In this document: positions 1 to 12,878 of the stretch, in pieces
How the letters are laid out: each line of letters begins with the position of its first letter
Position numbering within the stretch: the stretch's first letter is position 1
From: Datnioides undecimradiatus
Lineage: Eukaryota > Chordata > Actinopteri > Lobotiformes > Datnioididae
NCBI GenBank assembly: GCA_008933995.1
Contig: WARS01000050.1
Location: forward strand, 6,202,574-6,266,573
Direction: 5' to 3'
DNA: 64,000 bases
The notes under the pieces: model-generated
Told to the model about the DNA's origin: nothing
Databases searched by the model: none
Seen by the model: the letters and a program-made list of their open reading frames with translations, nothing else
Program-made: the position numbers and the translations under genes

Positions 1-3000
1 CAAATGAAAAAAAAAAAAACTAAAACTGCTTCTGCACTACTCTCCACGGAGTGAAACTTTCAAGCAGGTGCATTTCTAAACAAACTCCCAATCAGGGAAG
101 TCAGAGCAGGTATTTTTTTGCCTTTGACAGCTGATGAAAACACCTGCTGTGACATAACTTTTTGGGCTCTGGCCAAAACTGCTTGAAAGTTTGAGCCCTT
201 GGAGGATGCAGCGGTGGGTGTCTGCCATATGATTCAGAGCTGAATTAGCCTTTAGCTATTCAAATCTGAGTATCTCTATAATAAATTACACGTTAAGAGA
301 CTGGGTATGAGAATCCACGCCAAAGACATTTGGCAAGGAAGTTTACTTTTTAAGTCGAGGAACTACACAACATCCTGAAGGACTACTTCATTTGCCCCCA
401 AGACATGAAGACAGTTCCATGTAAACAGACCAAGTGATTTGCTTTGTGAGTACAATGGGAAAAGGTCACATAAACCGCACATTTTTGCTGCCATATGGTA
501 TATAATATATATTATTACTTTCTTTTAAGCTGCATAATGTCAAGACCCTAACCAGGATTTGTATACACCTTAGGGTTGAAGATTATATGTTCATTAAGGA
601 CATATGTTTGGGGACACAACTTCTTTCACAAACTCCACACCAGACACCACAAGCTACATATATATTCAAAGCTGAATTATAGCAGATTTATTACCGGTTT
701 GATATTTGGGGGGCTCTGTTTTTTTTTTTTTTTGCATAATTAAATCTCTGAATTTTAACACTTTTTGTTAAAATATCTGTTTAATCACCCACTGGATCCA
801 TAACTCTATTTATAAGGGAAATTTAGAAATATACCAAAGAGGATTCCTCAAAAAAAACATGACAGTGCAGTCTGACTCCCTTCTTTCTACAGCTCAATAC
901 GTCTCAAAAATAGAACAGTGGCGTTCATCGCGTTACAAAGGTATAACCTATTTAGATTACAGAAATATGTTACTGGATAAATTCAATATAATTAACTTAC
1001 TCAAGTGTTTGTGATCTATTCTTGTATGTCTTTTCATTTACATTTGAGGTGACCGGGGTCTGTAGCACTGTTTCTTCAGCTAATTTTTTACACTGAGATC
1101 TTGCAATACTGCTGCAATGATTATTAGACCGAACCAAACAATGACAACTGCCTTGAACAGGCAACATTTCCATTCAAAGACCAGTGGGTGATACTGTTAG
1201 TATCTACTAATCAATTAATGTACTCTGTGTGTCTTATTTGGTTTATCTGTTTTTGGATTTTCAGCTTGTTTAAATCCTTAGAAAGCAGTGGCAATTTAGC
1301 ATTTACCCATATAGATTAATGGGATTTTGCTATGTCAGTCCTGGGACAGGAAATTGACAGAATCTGGGCATGAAATCCCAGTTTCCCAGCACCTGGAATC
1401 AATCCCAATCGAATATACCTCTAAGGCTTGTATACAACCCTTTCAATCTTCTGTACACTTTCACAGCACTCAAGGTAACAAAATTAAATGTTTTCTAATT
1501 TAAACACAGACTTACTGGTGAGAGGATACCCATCACATTTGTTCTCTGCTTAGTGGACCTCTGCTCAGCTACTGAGACATCTTAAATAATGCAGTCTCTA
1601 TGAGGTGCCCCTGTGATTCCGTATGAATTTTTAAAGTTCAATAAATGTTTCTTATCCACTGGCCATACCTAATGGCACCCATTACTATTTTATGCTCAAG
1701 TATTTTGTACATTGTTAAAGTCTATTGTATTGTACAGCATTACTACAGCAGTCTCTTTTGTATAACTGCCAAATGTCTAACCAAAACTTTTGGATCTTTA
1801 CAGTTGTGTGAGGATTCATCAATACAAACCAATGTGCTGTGTTTTACATTTAAAGGCCAGTTACTACAACAACTTTGTTAGTTTCTCCAACAACATCAGA
1901 ACCCCCTATTTATAGCTACAGTGTCAAAAGTAGTAATGTTTGGTCTCTTACGAGCCCAGTTGTTAGTTTTGTTTCCAGTTTGCTGCTCCAGTGTCAAGCT
2001 GAACCTTGCCCATCTTATCTATGAAGAGCCTCTTGGCGCCAGTATGTAATTCAAGATTCAGTTAAGAGCTGTTATTGGGTTTAAAAATTCATGCCCGAAC
2101 CCAAGAAGGATCATCAATTGAGAGCACCTGGAACTGAATTTGTATTTGTATATTAGCTATTTGAAAAGTCTTACTAGATTTATGCAGAACCAAGAAATTT
2201 CAGACCCAACCCTGGCCAGGAGACAGAGACATGAAAACAAAACAACCACCATTACACTAGAACAAAACTTTGTGTCTTTCCTCATGTTACACTGGTAGCC
2301 AGTGCAAGGATGTGATGCAGATAATCCATGCTCCTTTCAGAGAGAGTGGTTCAGTAAATTCAGGTTTTTTGTTGCTCTTCTCTTGCTGATTGAAACAGCA
2401 TGGCTAATCCACTGTTTGAAATTTCACTTCCTGTCACAGTGATGAATCACAAAAATTCGACCTGTTCACATCCACATTGTTGTTTTGTTGCCTTTAGCAT
2501 AATTAAGAAAACTCTGACTGTTTGCCTTTATAAAATATGACAATTGCTTGTTCGTTGCCACTGCTGCTAAAATTAGCATTGCTATCACCTGTGCAGTCCT
2601 CAGCGACGAGTCTGACCTCTCCCTTCTAACCCCATTCTCCTGAGTAAGGGTCATCACAGCGCTGACACGGCTGGGTCTTCTTGGATCCACCCGGGTGTTA
2701 CACGTAATGTTAAACATCCCCAGCACCTGTGGCACTGTAATGGGACCTGACCTGGACCCGGTTGGAAGTACAAAACATGGATCCAAACTCAGGTTGGATC
2801 TCCGTTCCCCGGGCTTGCATAGACCTGTGAAGACCTCTTGTTCACTTTACAAAAAATGTCGTTCTGTTGCATCCTAACTGTTGTGTAACTACTAACTGTA
2901 TGGGTCATAAGTTTTTGGGCATCTAATGTTATTTTCTTTTCTTGTTTAGCAATGTGTGTTTATCGTGTGTTTGCTTACTGTATCTCCCTCTGTAGGCTTG

Positions 3001-4784
3001 CTTGTTTCCCTAGAGTAGCCATGTTTGTAGATTTCCAGTACATTAATCTATTATTGAAAGGATAACTGCAGTTGTATGCAGTTTGCCTTCTTCTTCTGGC
3101 TTTTTTGACATCATAAGGTAATTGATTAAAGGTTAGATACAAGTTTAAAAATTACAAATATATAACAAGTGTTTTACTTGGAATTTAAACAGGAATTACC
3201 GCCTAATGCTCTGCCTGTGTTATGTGGGGCTGCTGCTGACTTGAATCATATCATGTTAGTGTAGCTGAAATTTAAGCCTTGTCATATGCAAAGATTTACA
3301 ACAGGTGAAAGAGGAGATCTAGGTTAAAGAGGAACACCGTTTACATCTCTATGTAAGATTTATGTAAAACTTAACACCCACTACCACACTACTCAACCTC
3401 AAATGTAGGTCACATACAGTAAGTAAGACTGGAGGATTATTTTGAGTTGACTGACATGTTCTTCTGGGGATTTCCCAAGCTGTCACGAATGTATTATATT
3501 AGTAGAAATATGAGCAGACTGACAATGGAAATGCTGGGTGGTGAATGTCAGGACTGGATCTTTTGTTTCTTAAAAATGTGTTTACATGCTTCAGACTGTT
3601 GATTATGATTGGCATAAATACTTGATCCATTATTCTACTTTGAGTACATTATTAGAGTGTGTGATTCTTAATATTTATTTTATGGTTCAGCGGTTAAATG
3701 GCAAATGTCAGAGATTAAACTTCGGTTGATGTTTGATTATTTAATTTTCAGACCCACTGTTGGCAAAATGCTAAAACTCTGAAAGTAATTTCAAAGCAAA
3801 TAACAATTATCAAGAAGAACCTGTTTGGCATTAACTACTGATAGTACCACTTCAGGCATCTAGTACAGGTATGTGCATAACAAACACATATAGTCTCAAG
3901 CACACACGCATACACATGGACTATCCCCCACATTCACTCTTACTGTTAGCAATTTTTTTCCCCGTGGTTGGTTGGCTGACTGGTAGCGAGCATAGCCTAC
4001 GGCAGGTCTGCCTGGTGACTAATGATGCCTGCGCAACAAAACAGAATTGAAAAACAACAACTTTCACAATTAATAATAGACATAAGGGCAAGTTTTCAAT
4101 GCTAGGAGCCACACTTACCCCAGAACATGACAACAATGCGTACATAATTTGTTCAATTATCTAAAATATCTGAGGAGTGTGGCGGCCACATCCTAGGGCA
4201 CTACAGAGGAGCATGATTAGGCCTGGCAGTATGAGGAGTGTGTCTGTGTATGCCTGTGTGACACTAAGTGTGTCTCAGAGAGAGGGGACACTGCGCACGT
4301 GTGGATGAATGTGCCCTGTGCATTAATGACAGGATCCTGGACCTGCTTTGATATTGTGCAAGAATATGAAGTTCTTGCAAGAATATCGAGCTTGATTGAA
4401 AGATTTTTTTTAGCGTATTATCTTGGACTGAACCAGTTACTGTGGTATTTAATGATGCAGAGAAATAATATAATCTTCCACCGCTATTATGTAGTGTCTG
4501 GTTTGAAAATAATCAAGGTTTAGATCATCTTGCCAAACCCAATGTCAGCAATTACTTTTGGCTGTCTTACAATACGGTGGCTTCCATCTAAGCACATGAT
4601 GCATTCAGGGACACTTCTACTAGGTAACCTTCATTTTGGTAGCTCTCAGAGCCAGATAAACAGTGACGATAGTTACTGGCAGAACAGCCTGGAGTAGAAG
4701 AAAGAAACTATCACATGGCCTGCACATATGGCTGTTTTGATTAAAACAAACCTGCACTTGTTCCTTAAGTTGCAAATGAGATCG
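1..4784. other. gene-free unique DNA
   Basis: I see no supported gene. Open frames here are short (under about 110 codons) and match no family I recognise. The stretch holds an A13 run at 7-19, a T15 run at 719-733 and a 14-bp inverted repeat at 54-67/179-192. The rest is mixed, AT-rich, apparently single-copy sequence. Confidence 0.6.
54..192. repeat. 14-bp inverted repeat, 111-bp spacer
   Basis: AAACTTTCAAGCAG at 54-67 is the exact reverse complement of CTGCTTGAAAGTTT at 179-192. A nested shorter pair (AGCAGGTG near 63-70, CACCTGCT near 141-148) lies inside. This could be a tiny terminal-repeat element, but I see no convincing target-site duplication in the flanks. Confidence 0.5.
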
Positions 4785-4964
4785 ACTACATTTGGGCGAT
4801 ATGACAATATTTCTCGTGTCGCTGTAGAATTGTGCCAATCGGTAGAGATTCAATGCTACTACCACAAGAGCTACCCATTCGTATCTGCTCAGATTCCCAT
4901 ATTAACACCCGCCAGGCATCGAACATTGGTTGATTTTATGTTTGGTGAGTGAATCTTTGAATGC
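4785..4964. mobile_element. possible 'GGGCGATATG' dispersed repeat fragment
   Basis: TTTGGGCGATATGACAATAT (near 4791) followed by a TCGTGTCG stretch resembles the end of a non-autonomous DNA element that is widespread in teleosts and typically begins with GGGCGATATG. The rest is too decayed to place. I infer a relic from one short block only, so unique DNA is possible. Confidence 0.3.
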
Positions 4965-5760
4965 TATCTGATACACTAGTGAGTACATAAACGTTTCTAT
5001 CAAATACCAGTGGAAGAAAAAAAACTATGCTAGGGAGTCGTGACCACATTTTGGTTTAATTAACAGGCATTCTGCAGCTGTCTGTTCATGTGATTTATCA
5101 TGCGCAGGGACAGGGATCGTTCCATCATGTGCTCGGGTCTACTTGGTAAACCCTGAAATCTACATCGCTTTGTACAGCAAAGTGAAAAGTAGCCAACGAT
5201 AATGTTTAATTCCTGCTACTCTGTCAGAGCACCATGAGCCTTTGTGCCCTTTTTATTTGCATCAAAAAGTTCTAAAAACTATCCTCGGTCATTTCATTAA
5301 AATTCATCCCATTACTGTTCAACATATTATTATTCAATACTTTATCCTATCTTTGTAATGAAATGCAAAACCCAAGAGACAAGGGCAAAGAATAATGTTA
5401 TTAAATTATAAAGAAAATTTTCCAGACGTTTTTTTTTTGGCCTTATCAACTGTTCAGGTGACCTAATCCCTTCCTCTTTCTTCTCTCTTCCTTACTCTTC
5501 TCCTCCTCCTTTAACCATCCCTCTCTCCCCCACCACAGGAATCTGTAGTGATATCCTTTTGTTGTCCGCTCAAGGCCAAGTTCATATGCAGAGAGGTATC
5601 TGTCGAAGATAAGGATCTATGCATTACCCTGACAGTGTGCAGAAGTGCAGAGATGCTACAAGTAAAAATAATCAGGACGCAACTCCATTCTGCAGAGCTG
5701 CAGGGCTACATAGGCCAAGAAGAGAGATATAGAGCGACCTGAAGGGAACTTCAAACTTTG

Positions 5761-5761
<1 letters not shown>

Positions 5762-5803
<42 letters not shown>
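5762..5803. repeat. (CA)21 microsatellite
   Basis: This is an uninterrupted 42-bp CA array, long enough to be length-polymorphic. Confidence 0.95.
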
Positions 5804-5805
<2 letters not shown>

Positions 5806-6368
5806 TGAAAATAAAAGATACAAAAAAGTACAGGGGGAAAGTTCTCCTTTCTTTTCCCTCCGCTTTAGTATTTGCTGAAGATCAGCTGCTAAATGTTTTA
5901 TTCAGCAGAACCTGGCTCAATCTCAGAGGCCCTTTGATAACAGCGCTACACAGGCCTAAAGAGCAGTGCAGCACAATAAAGAAAAACCAAAACAAAACAT
6001 ACCAAGGCACACTGTAAGGGCAAGGAAGTCTGAGTCAGTCTGTGTTAAACCAGGAACAACCTCCCAATGTTTAAAGTACACTATGATTTTGTAAAACTAT
6101 TCTACGTGATACAGCGAGAATTTCAAGAGCATCTTATGAGACTCTTACAGAGAGGTCGGGTTTTGATGGGAAGTCATACTGTACCTCCATGAGCTGCTTG
6201 CCAGGTGAGTGTCTTCAGTGTAAACACTGAAGGAACTAAAACAATTTAGTCCGATGAAGTGATACAGTTCCGTGCGAAATGTCTGCTGTCCGGTGAAAGT
6301 ACTTCAAGCAACTCGCATACCAACAGTGTGTGAAGGTCCTCCTCAATACAGAGCGCACCAAGATTTGT

Positions 6369-6372
<4 letters not shown>

Positions 6373-6419
<47 letters not shown>

Positions 6420-6434
6420 GTGTGTGTGTATGTG
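6373..6434. repeat. compound (TG)16(TA)7(TG)n microsatellite
   Basis: (TG)16 at 6373-6404 passes into (TA)7 at 6405-6418 and then a short TG run. The histidine/threonine-rich open frames over it are artefacts of the repeat. Confidence 0.95.
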
Positions 6435-8205
6435 AAAATCTGGATAATGATCTGGGGACAGTGAAATTACAATGACACAGCAAACTAGCCTCGTTAAATA
6501 AACTGTCAAATTATATTTACTGTTACTGAACCGTATGTAATGTTATTGAAGTTTAACCTTGCTAGCACAACATTAGCTTTGTGGCTCATAGCTGGGCGAA
6601 ATGGTCCTATGAGCTAATCGGCCTAAAAATATCTCCCATTGCCAAGTCATATTAAAGGTTCGTCCAATTTATGGAGCACTTAACGTTTCCATTGCATAAG
6701 AAGTTTACGGGATGTCTTTGTTTTTATATTTTTTTCACTCAAAGTAGAAATGGAAATGAGTTGGCTCCAGCTGAAACAAGTAATGCCTAATGATTGACAG
6801 CACACCAGCACCTAGAGGATATCTTGTGAAACTCAGGGCTCTTGAGTTCAGCTCCGCTCTGCTTCTGCTGTAAGCCTGATTTTCTGCAAATAAAAGCTTT
6901 TGTTTTCATCAGAGGCTGTTTCTGTTATCCTCTGCCACATACATCAACCCTCCCTTGTGTCGCTCGGTTCAAGGTGACCAGTATGTGTCAGAGCTGCTGC
7001 ACAAATTACATTCCACCAGCACCAGCACCAGCACCACCTGTGGCATGCTATTGCATTAAATAACAGTTACACAACAGGTGCAGTTTCAGCAGTCTGAATA
7101 ATCAAAGTATCATTCCACCCGCTCTGATCCGTCCCATGATGCAACACAGTACATCTAATATTAGTGGAAATGGGACCTTCCTTGTAGTGTTTGTCCTATT
7201 ATATATTCCAATACACAGAATGCATTTTAGTATAAATTAAACTCCTCAAATGATGCACAGAATATGGTCACAGCTGTAAAGTTGCAAAAATACCCATAAG
7301 GACTTTCTTTACTGTGACTCTTCTGGGACTCATGCATAACCCTATCACCGTTTTGTGTACCTATACACACTCTGTCTTCTGTGTTTATGTGTGTGTGTGT
7401 TTGAGAGTGGGGCAGTGTTTCACAGCCAAAGGCATCACCATTATCTGAGCTGACGTATTCAGGGACAGGGTGAAGTGTGTCTGTGTAAGTGCGCGCGCAT
7501 GTGTGTGATTGTGTGCGAAACAGAGGCTGACGTGGTGAGCATGTCATTCTGCAGTGGGGCGACCTCATTCTGTCATAGTGCCAGAGCGCCTGCCTCACGA
7601 GCAACCCCCGTCACCATGACTCACTCATGCATAAACAAACACACCAACAAAAACACACACACACAGGCTGTACACAACTCGTACATCACTGTTTGTGAGG
7701 GATAAACCTATACTTTCTACAGACAACACACGCATAAACACACAATTTGCACATCTCTACAACAGTGTAGACTTCTGAACTTTTGTACTCAAAATGACAC
7801 ACAAAAGCTCACACAAGAGTAAGTGCATTGCTCAAGCTTAACATTAACGTATGAACTGAATTGCTCTATGATTGATGACATCAATTAGGCATTATATAAA
7901 GATAACGGCTGCTAAAGATCCAGTAAGTTTTATATTTTTGTAAAATCTGTCCTGGTAAACATAGAGGTAAACAACAAATATTTAAAATATTCAAAATATT
8001 GGCTTAGCAAGATGCGTTTTGGGAATCACTGACCGCAACTTTTGTTTGGACAAAAGACAGAAAGACTGAAAAATTCGTCCCCAATTGACTGTTGACCCAA
8101 TTGTTTGTTTGATTTTTTTTTTTTTTCTTTTAGGAAAGCTACAATATAACCAAGAAGACATCACATAGGGTGAGACAGATTACAGACTAATCCCAACCTT
8201 TTCCA

Positions 8206-8320
8206 GGCTTATTGTAAATCCCAATCCTTTTTATGCCTCTACTATCTTTCTACTTGCTGCTGCTGTTAACTCTGCAAATTTTGCCTTTGTTGGACAAATA
8301 AATGAAATCTTAATCTTAAT
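8206..8320 (+). mobile_element. LINE 3' tail relic
   Basis: The sequence TGCTGCTGCTGTTAACTCTG, then TTGTTGGACAAATAAATGAA, then a short repeated ATCTTA-type tail matches the usual 3' end of teleost CR1/L2/Rex1-group LINEs. Those end in a conserved TGTGGGACTAATAAAGG-like stretch and a few short tandem repeats. No coding part is attached, so I read it as a 5'-truncated insertion. The family assignment is from memory of the pattern, not a search. Confidence 0.5.
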
Positions 8321-9905
8321 AGGAGAAGGGTGAAAAGTAAAATTGTCACCCAGGCTGCCCATTGTAAATATCAAAACCACACTATACTGCACCTCCAAAT
8401 AACGGTTTAAATTTTCTTTGTAATATAGTCCATGCAGCGCCCCTTCGTATTAAACTGTCGAGGCAGCCAATAAACTCAATAAAAGCTGTCCCTTAAAAAC
8501 ACATTTTCTGCCATGTTTACAATATTAACATTATCACGTTTTCATCAGCTTGATGGTAAAGACTGCAGTCCCTGACTTACATCTGAACTTAAAACATTTC
8601 AACACCTAATCCACTTGACAAGCAAATAAATAAAAACAGTTCTGAAAAAAGCAGTTTAATAAAAAAAAAAACCCTCCCACTTCAGAGCCTGAAAGTCATT
8701 AATACAACTCGCTGCATGTTCAAGTACTTATGTCGCATTTACGGTGACTACTGCAGTGACACACACCTACTTAATTCTGCACCGGCACAGGGAAGTGGAA
8801 AAGATTTACATCAAATGATTTGGCTAAACCGTCTTGGAGGGATGACATTTTAAAAGTTAAACTGAGTGAATAAAATGTAATTCAAGCTCTCTAACTGTAA
8901 TTTAAAAAAAAAACCTCAAAGTATTTAAATGTTGCATCTCCTTAAATTAAGTTTTTTTTTAGTTTACATCTAAGCAGGAAAACAGTTTCAGTTCAAATGT
9001 TGTCCTCTCACTGAGCCATTAACACTTTCTATCAAACACTTCTTCAGTATATATACTACTCTACAGCTACACCTTTATGGACAGGGGGAGAAAAGCAGGA
9101 CATTTGGATGTTTGAATTCATACAGTCCTCCTCATACAGCCAGCGGAGTAAACCTGCGTCATGTATCCTTGCGCAGTTCAAAAAGGAATTTTGCTTTTCT
9201 TTTCTCCTACCACAGTACCAGGTGAAATGTTGACGAAAACATTGTCAGGCAGACCATTAATTTGGGGATGCAACCTTCCCCATGAGCCGCAACTTCAACT
9301 GTAGCACCAGGGCTGCTGCTCTCAGTATCTAAAGGTAGAAAGAGAATTATTATTTTACTGTTTCAATAAAATGTCAAACAAAAAATACCAATGTTGGTGA
9401 ATGTGTTTGTGATCACTGCACAGCAAAAAGGTGGTTTCGAGCAAACACTGAACACAGCGAATCTCAGTAGTCCGCACCATAAAAGGCAGTTTTTGTAAAA
9501 AAGAAAAATATGTTGGCATTTTTCCTCCCCTCCAGGCAGCCATGGATTCCAACAATGCAGTAAAACAAGTAGCATGTCACACAAAATGCACGGCGTGCTC
9601 ATATGTATTCTAACATATCCACTCGTGTGCTGGTGTGCTGTTCTTACATCTGAGGCTTTTGCAGCGACTGATGAATGGCATGCGCAGGATATGAAGTTTC
9701 AACTTTATACCCGCATAAATTATGACTAATAACTCCTGAAATCAGTTAACGGTTAATTAGTGTCGAAAGATTTTTAGGGTGGAGTTCATTCAGGACCACG
9801 ACTTCAATTTTAAAATGATGCCACAGGGGAGCCGCCGACTAAAGACCCCATCAATAGAGTTACATGTAATGAAGCCGAATGACTTCCTTTGAACAACAGA
9901 AGCAT
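8321..9905. other. gene-free unique DNA
   Basis: I see no gene, long repeat or RNA gene here. The stretch is AT-rich with several short A or T runs. Confidence 0.6.
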
Positions 9906-10175
9906 AAAAACTCTTGATTCTAACCCTTTTAGACCATACGGCAACGTTTAAATCAGTAGATCATGTAATTTTAACTAACTGCCTTAAGCACGACTGGGTG
10001 TCTTTAGATTCAGCTCAGTGCAAACTCAGATCCCAACCAAACAGCCTCTGTCACAACATGCAAATCATCATTTTTTTCCTCAGCGAACATCACCTTTGGG
10101 ACATCACAAGGCATTGTTTTAGGTCCCGACAACATCTGCAACGACACAATGCTGTCTCTCAAAACTCATCTCTCA
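9906..10175 (+). pseudogene. LINE reverse transcriptase fragment (L2/CR1-like), decayed
   Basis: One frame reads LLDHTATFKSVDHVIL (9926-9973), which fits the reverse transcriptase block with the usual pattern LLDLSAAFDTVDH-IL. About 120 bases on, a frame shifted by one reads FGTSQGIVLGP (10095-10127), which fits the next block, GVPQGS-LGP. The spacing and order of the two blocks match a non-LTR reverse transcriptase of the L2/CR1 group. The first aspartate of the AAFD block is replaced by lysine and there is at least one frameshift, so the fragment is dead. Neither the YADD box nor the endonuclease is visible. Confidence in the reverse transcriptase call is good; the clade is less certain. 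Confidence 0.65.
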
Positions 10176-10764
10176 GGTAAGGACAAGACGATGCGTGCAG
10201 TCCCATCGGGAAAGTTGATAGTAGCAGAAGTATTCAGCATGAAAAATGACAAAAAAGGAAATAAATAATGTGAAAAAGCACCATGAGTAAAGCACTTCAC
10301 ACACATCACGCATGGCTGGATTCTATAATGTGATTGCATCAATTATGCACATATAAGGGAAATGAGGAAATAATCTGTATGCATGCCATATTAAACAGTA
10401 TAGAAATACCATTATCTATAGCATACAAATAACATTCATTAAGGAAGTATGAGGAATTTCAATGCATTTAATAATATGTTCAGGAGTGTATGTAACTGTA
10501 TGCAAATGTGCCTCGCATATGAAAAACTCAGCTGAATGCCATATGCAGCACAGTCCAATCACTTAACTAACAGAAATGGCAAAGAAGAACGTGTGCAGAA
10601 TGTGCCTGTTAACAGCTGTTTCATGTCATAAAGCAAGACACAGGTGAAGCTTCATCTGCGATGAGTCATGTGCAGATAACATGTATCGTTTTTACAAAGT
10701 GTCTTGGCTGAGATGAGGAATGTAACAGCACAGTCCAGGATCCCTGTAAATCCCCTCCCAGTAG
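10176..10764. other. gene-free DNA between two LINE relics
   Basis: I see no gene. Part of this may be the 3' non-coding tail of the minus-strand LINE relic that follows, but I cannot mark its end. Confidence 0.45.
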
Positions 10765-11130
10765 GCTCAAACTGGGGCCATTTGAACATGAAGCATTGAG
10801 CAGTCTAATGGCTGTGACACAAAGAAGAGCCTAAAGCACTCAGTGTAACACCTCAGGGGTGTCTTCAGCTTCCCAGCTCCTCACAGCGCCGACAGTTGGG
10901 AGGTGTTGTCCAAGATGGAGTTCACTTTACTCCTGATCCTCCCCGTCTGCTCCTGCCTCCGGGGTGTCCAGCCTCGACAAGACAGCCATTCTTTTTTTCA
11001 CTAGGAGTATTAATCTTTCCTGCAGACCCTGCCTTGATGTTTCCTCCCCAGCAATCGGCTGCAGAGTGCAGTGTGCTGGCCACCGACTGGCAGAACATGT
11101 CGGGCAGAGTATTACACACCGATCTGGCAC
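10765..11130 (-). pseudogene. Rex1-like LINE ORF2 3' end, decayed
   Basis: On the minus strand, SVASTLHSAADCWGGNIKAG (about 11086-11027) resembles the C-terminal domain of teleost Rex1/Babar-type LINE proteins, which carry a pattern like SVVASVL-CWGGSIK. After a frameshift LVKKRMAVLSRLD follows, like the family's LVKKAGSVLG-LD. Further down, near 10790-10827, another frame reads VTAIRLLNAS, like the terminal FVP-AIRLYNAS. Three blocks in the right order make the call sound. Frameshifts and stops between them show that it is non-functional. Confidence 0.65.
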
Positions 11131-11517
11131 TCTTCAGGAAGTAAACTTAACTTAGCCTTCTTTGTAAAATGCCTCCAGTGTTATGATGTTACGTTTTCCC
11201 TTGTTTTGTTGTTATATTCTCATGCAAAAACAAAAGAATCATGTAAGATTTGTGTCCTGGAAAGTACATTAACACCTCTGTTTGTGGATTTTAAGTGTCA
11301 GTTGAATTGTTTCTCACAGCATGATGCAATTGCCGCTTTACCGCAGATGGGTTTCAAAACAATAAAGACAGATAAATATTCAGCTCTTTTTCTGTCTTCA
11401 TATGTTAGCAGTATCTTAAGTTGCCACTGCATGAAATGGGCCATAATAGTTGCCACAAACTGTGCAATTGCTGAATTGGTGCCTTGATTGAAGGACCTTG
11501 CAAACTGATGATGCTGA

Positions 11518-11551
11518 TTTTTTTTTTTTTGACAACCTCTTGTTTATAGAA

Positions 11552-11586
<35 letters not shown>
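11518..11586. repeat. T13 run and (TG)16 microsatellite
   Basis: T13 lies at 11518-11530 and (TG)16 at 11555-11586. The HTHTHT-rich minus-strand frames here are repeat artefacts. Confidence 0.9.
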
Positions 11587-11590
<4 letters not shown>

Positions 11591-12866
11591 ATGCATGAAA
11601 ACGTGCAGCCACTGCTCTGATTTTCATCACAATCGTTGAAAGAAGAATGACAAAGGCTGACGCACATCATCTCACAAGGAAAGGCCATTATTTTGCAGGC
11701 AGGCACAGACAGGCTACTGTACTTCTTCACCTTCACTTCTTCTAACAGGTTACATGCCTGATGTGTGGTAGAGGTGTCCACTGACGCCACACTATTAGCT
11801 CTTTTGATACCAATAACCAGAGTTGGAATGCTGAGTTCTGCACAGAGGTAAAATGCTTGTTTCACCTTAATTCATGGGGAGTCACATAATTATCAGATTT
11901 GATTATTAACACAATCTATGTTCCAAAAGTTTGTTTTCTTCCACCTCTCTTTTTGTTTCAAATAACATATCCCAAATCCTCACACCATATCTTTTCATTC
12001 GTCCACTTCCCTCTACTTTCTTATTCCGCGGTTTCAATTTCACAGTCTGTGAAACCGTGGGTTTCTTTAGGATCTTTGCTTTCAGCCGCCATTGTCTGTG
12101 ACATTTTGCGTAAATGATAATGACAGGAAAATTACGCTGCTATTAACGGGTTAATTATTGACATTTCGCTAAACGTTTGTGGGTAAATATGAAGGCAGGG
12201 GGGATACTGGTGTGCTAAAACGCAGACAATTCCACTACAATGCTCTGAGGACAAACAGAAACGTGAGAAGAGGAGAGACACAAAATCTATGTGCTAGTCA
12301 CGTGTGAAAATGTCTCAAATTGAAATAAATCATCAGAGGTGCTACTAGTAGCTCTCCAAATACAGATAAGAATAACCATTAGTCCAAATGAGTCAGTTTG
12401 CGGAGCGTGTGGAATGCCGTTGATCTGACGGAAATATGATGCAGTTGCACAAGCGCTGCCGTAATGAAAAACAGGTGTCAGGTCTGATGCTTAAAATCTT
12501 CCATCTGCACTCGGCCAAGAGAGAACATCAAATTTAGAGCGTCCAGTGATATGCATCAATTACTGCATTCAATGCCTCCAGGGGCTTCTCCTTCTCTGAA
12601 TGTGAAATGAAGGTACACAACAGTCCAGCACGTTGGACTGTGAACTTTGTTCACTGAGCTTAAAATGGTCTTTTCTCTGCACATTTGCGACCACTACCAC
12701 ATCGACTTTTTTGATGTGTGTTAGGAACAGATTCTTGCGTCTGAGATCAAAATGCAGTTGAGAGCCGACAAAGAGAGGGAGGGAGTCGTGTCTGGTTTCT
12801 GTAGCCCCTCTGTGGATCATATCCAGGTACATTTGCCACGTCTCTCCTGCACACGGCGGCAGTAAT

Positions 12867-12878
12867 GGTGCCCCCTGG
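12867..12878 (-). promoter_or_regulatory. possible CTCF core motif
   Basis: The minus strand reads CCAGGGGGCACC, which fits the 3' core of the vertebrate CTCF motif (SYAGRKGGCRSY) at every position. The upstream CCA block of the full motif is absent. A core of this length is expected by chance a few times in a window this size, so this is only a pointer. Confidence 0.2.

Larger units (their letters stand above)
4965..8205. other. gene-free DNA with microsatellites
   Basis: No gene is supported. Contents: a pyrimidine tract ending in a splice-acceptor-like CAG (5467-5538), two long microsatellites, a second possible GGGCGA-type relic near 6590-6650 (GCTGGGCGAAATGG), a short (ACCAGC)n run near 7016-7037, and an alternating purine-pyrimidine GTGCGCGCGCATGTGTGTG stretch at 7489-7507 that could adopt Z-DNA. 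Confidence 0.55.

Noticed and set aside
6246..6509. Histidine/threonine-rich frames over TG/CA repeats (also near 11405-11865, 35595-36090 and 46042-46293)
   Set aside because: Direct translation of microsatellites.
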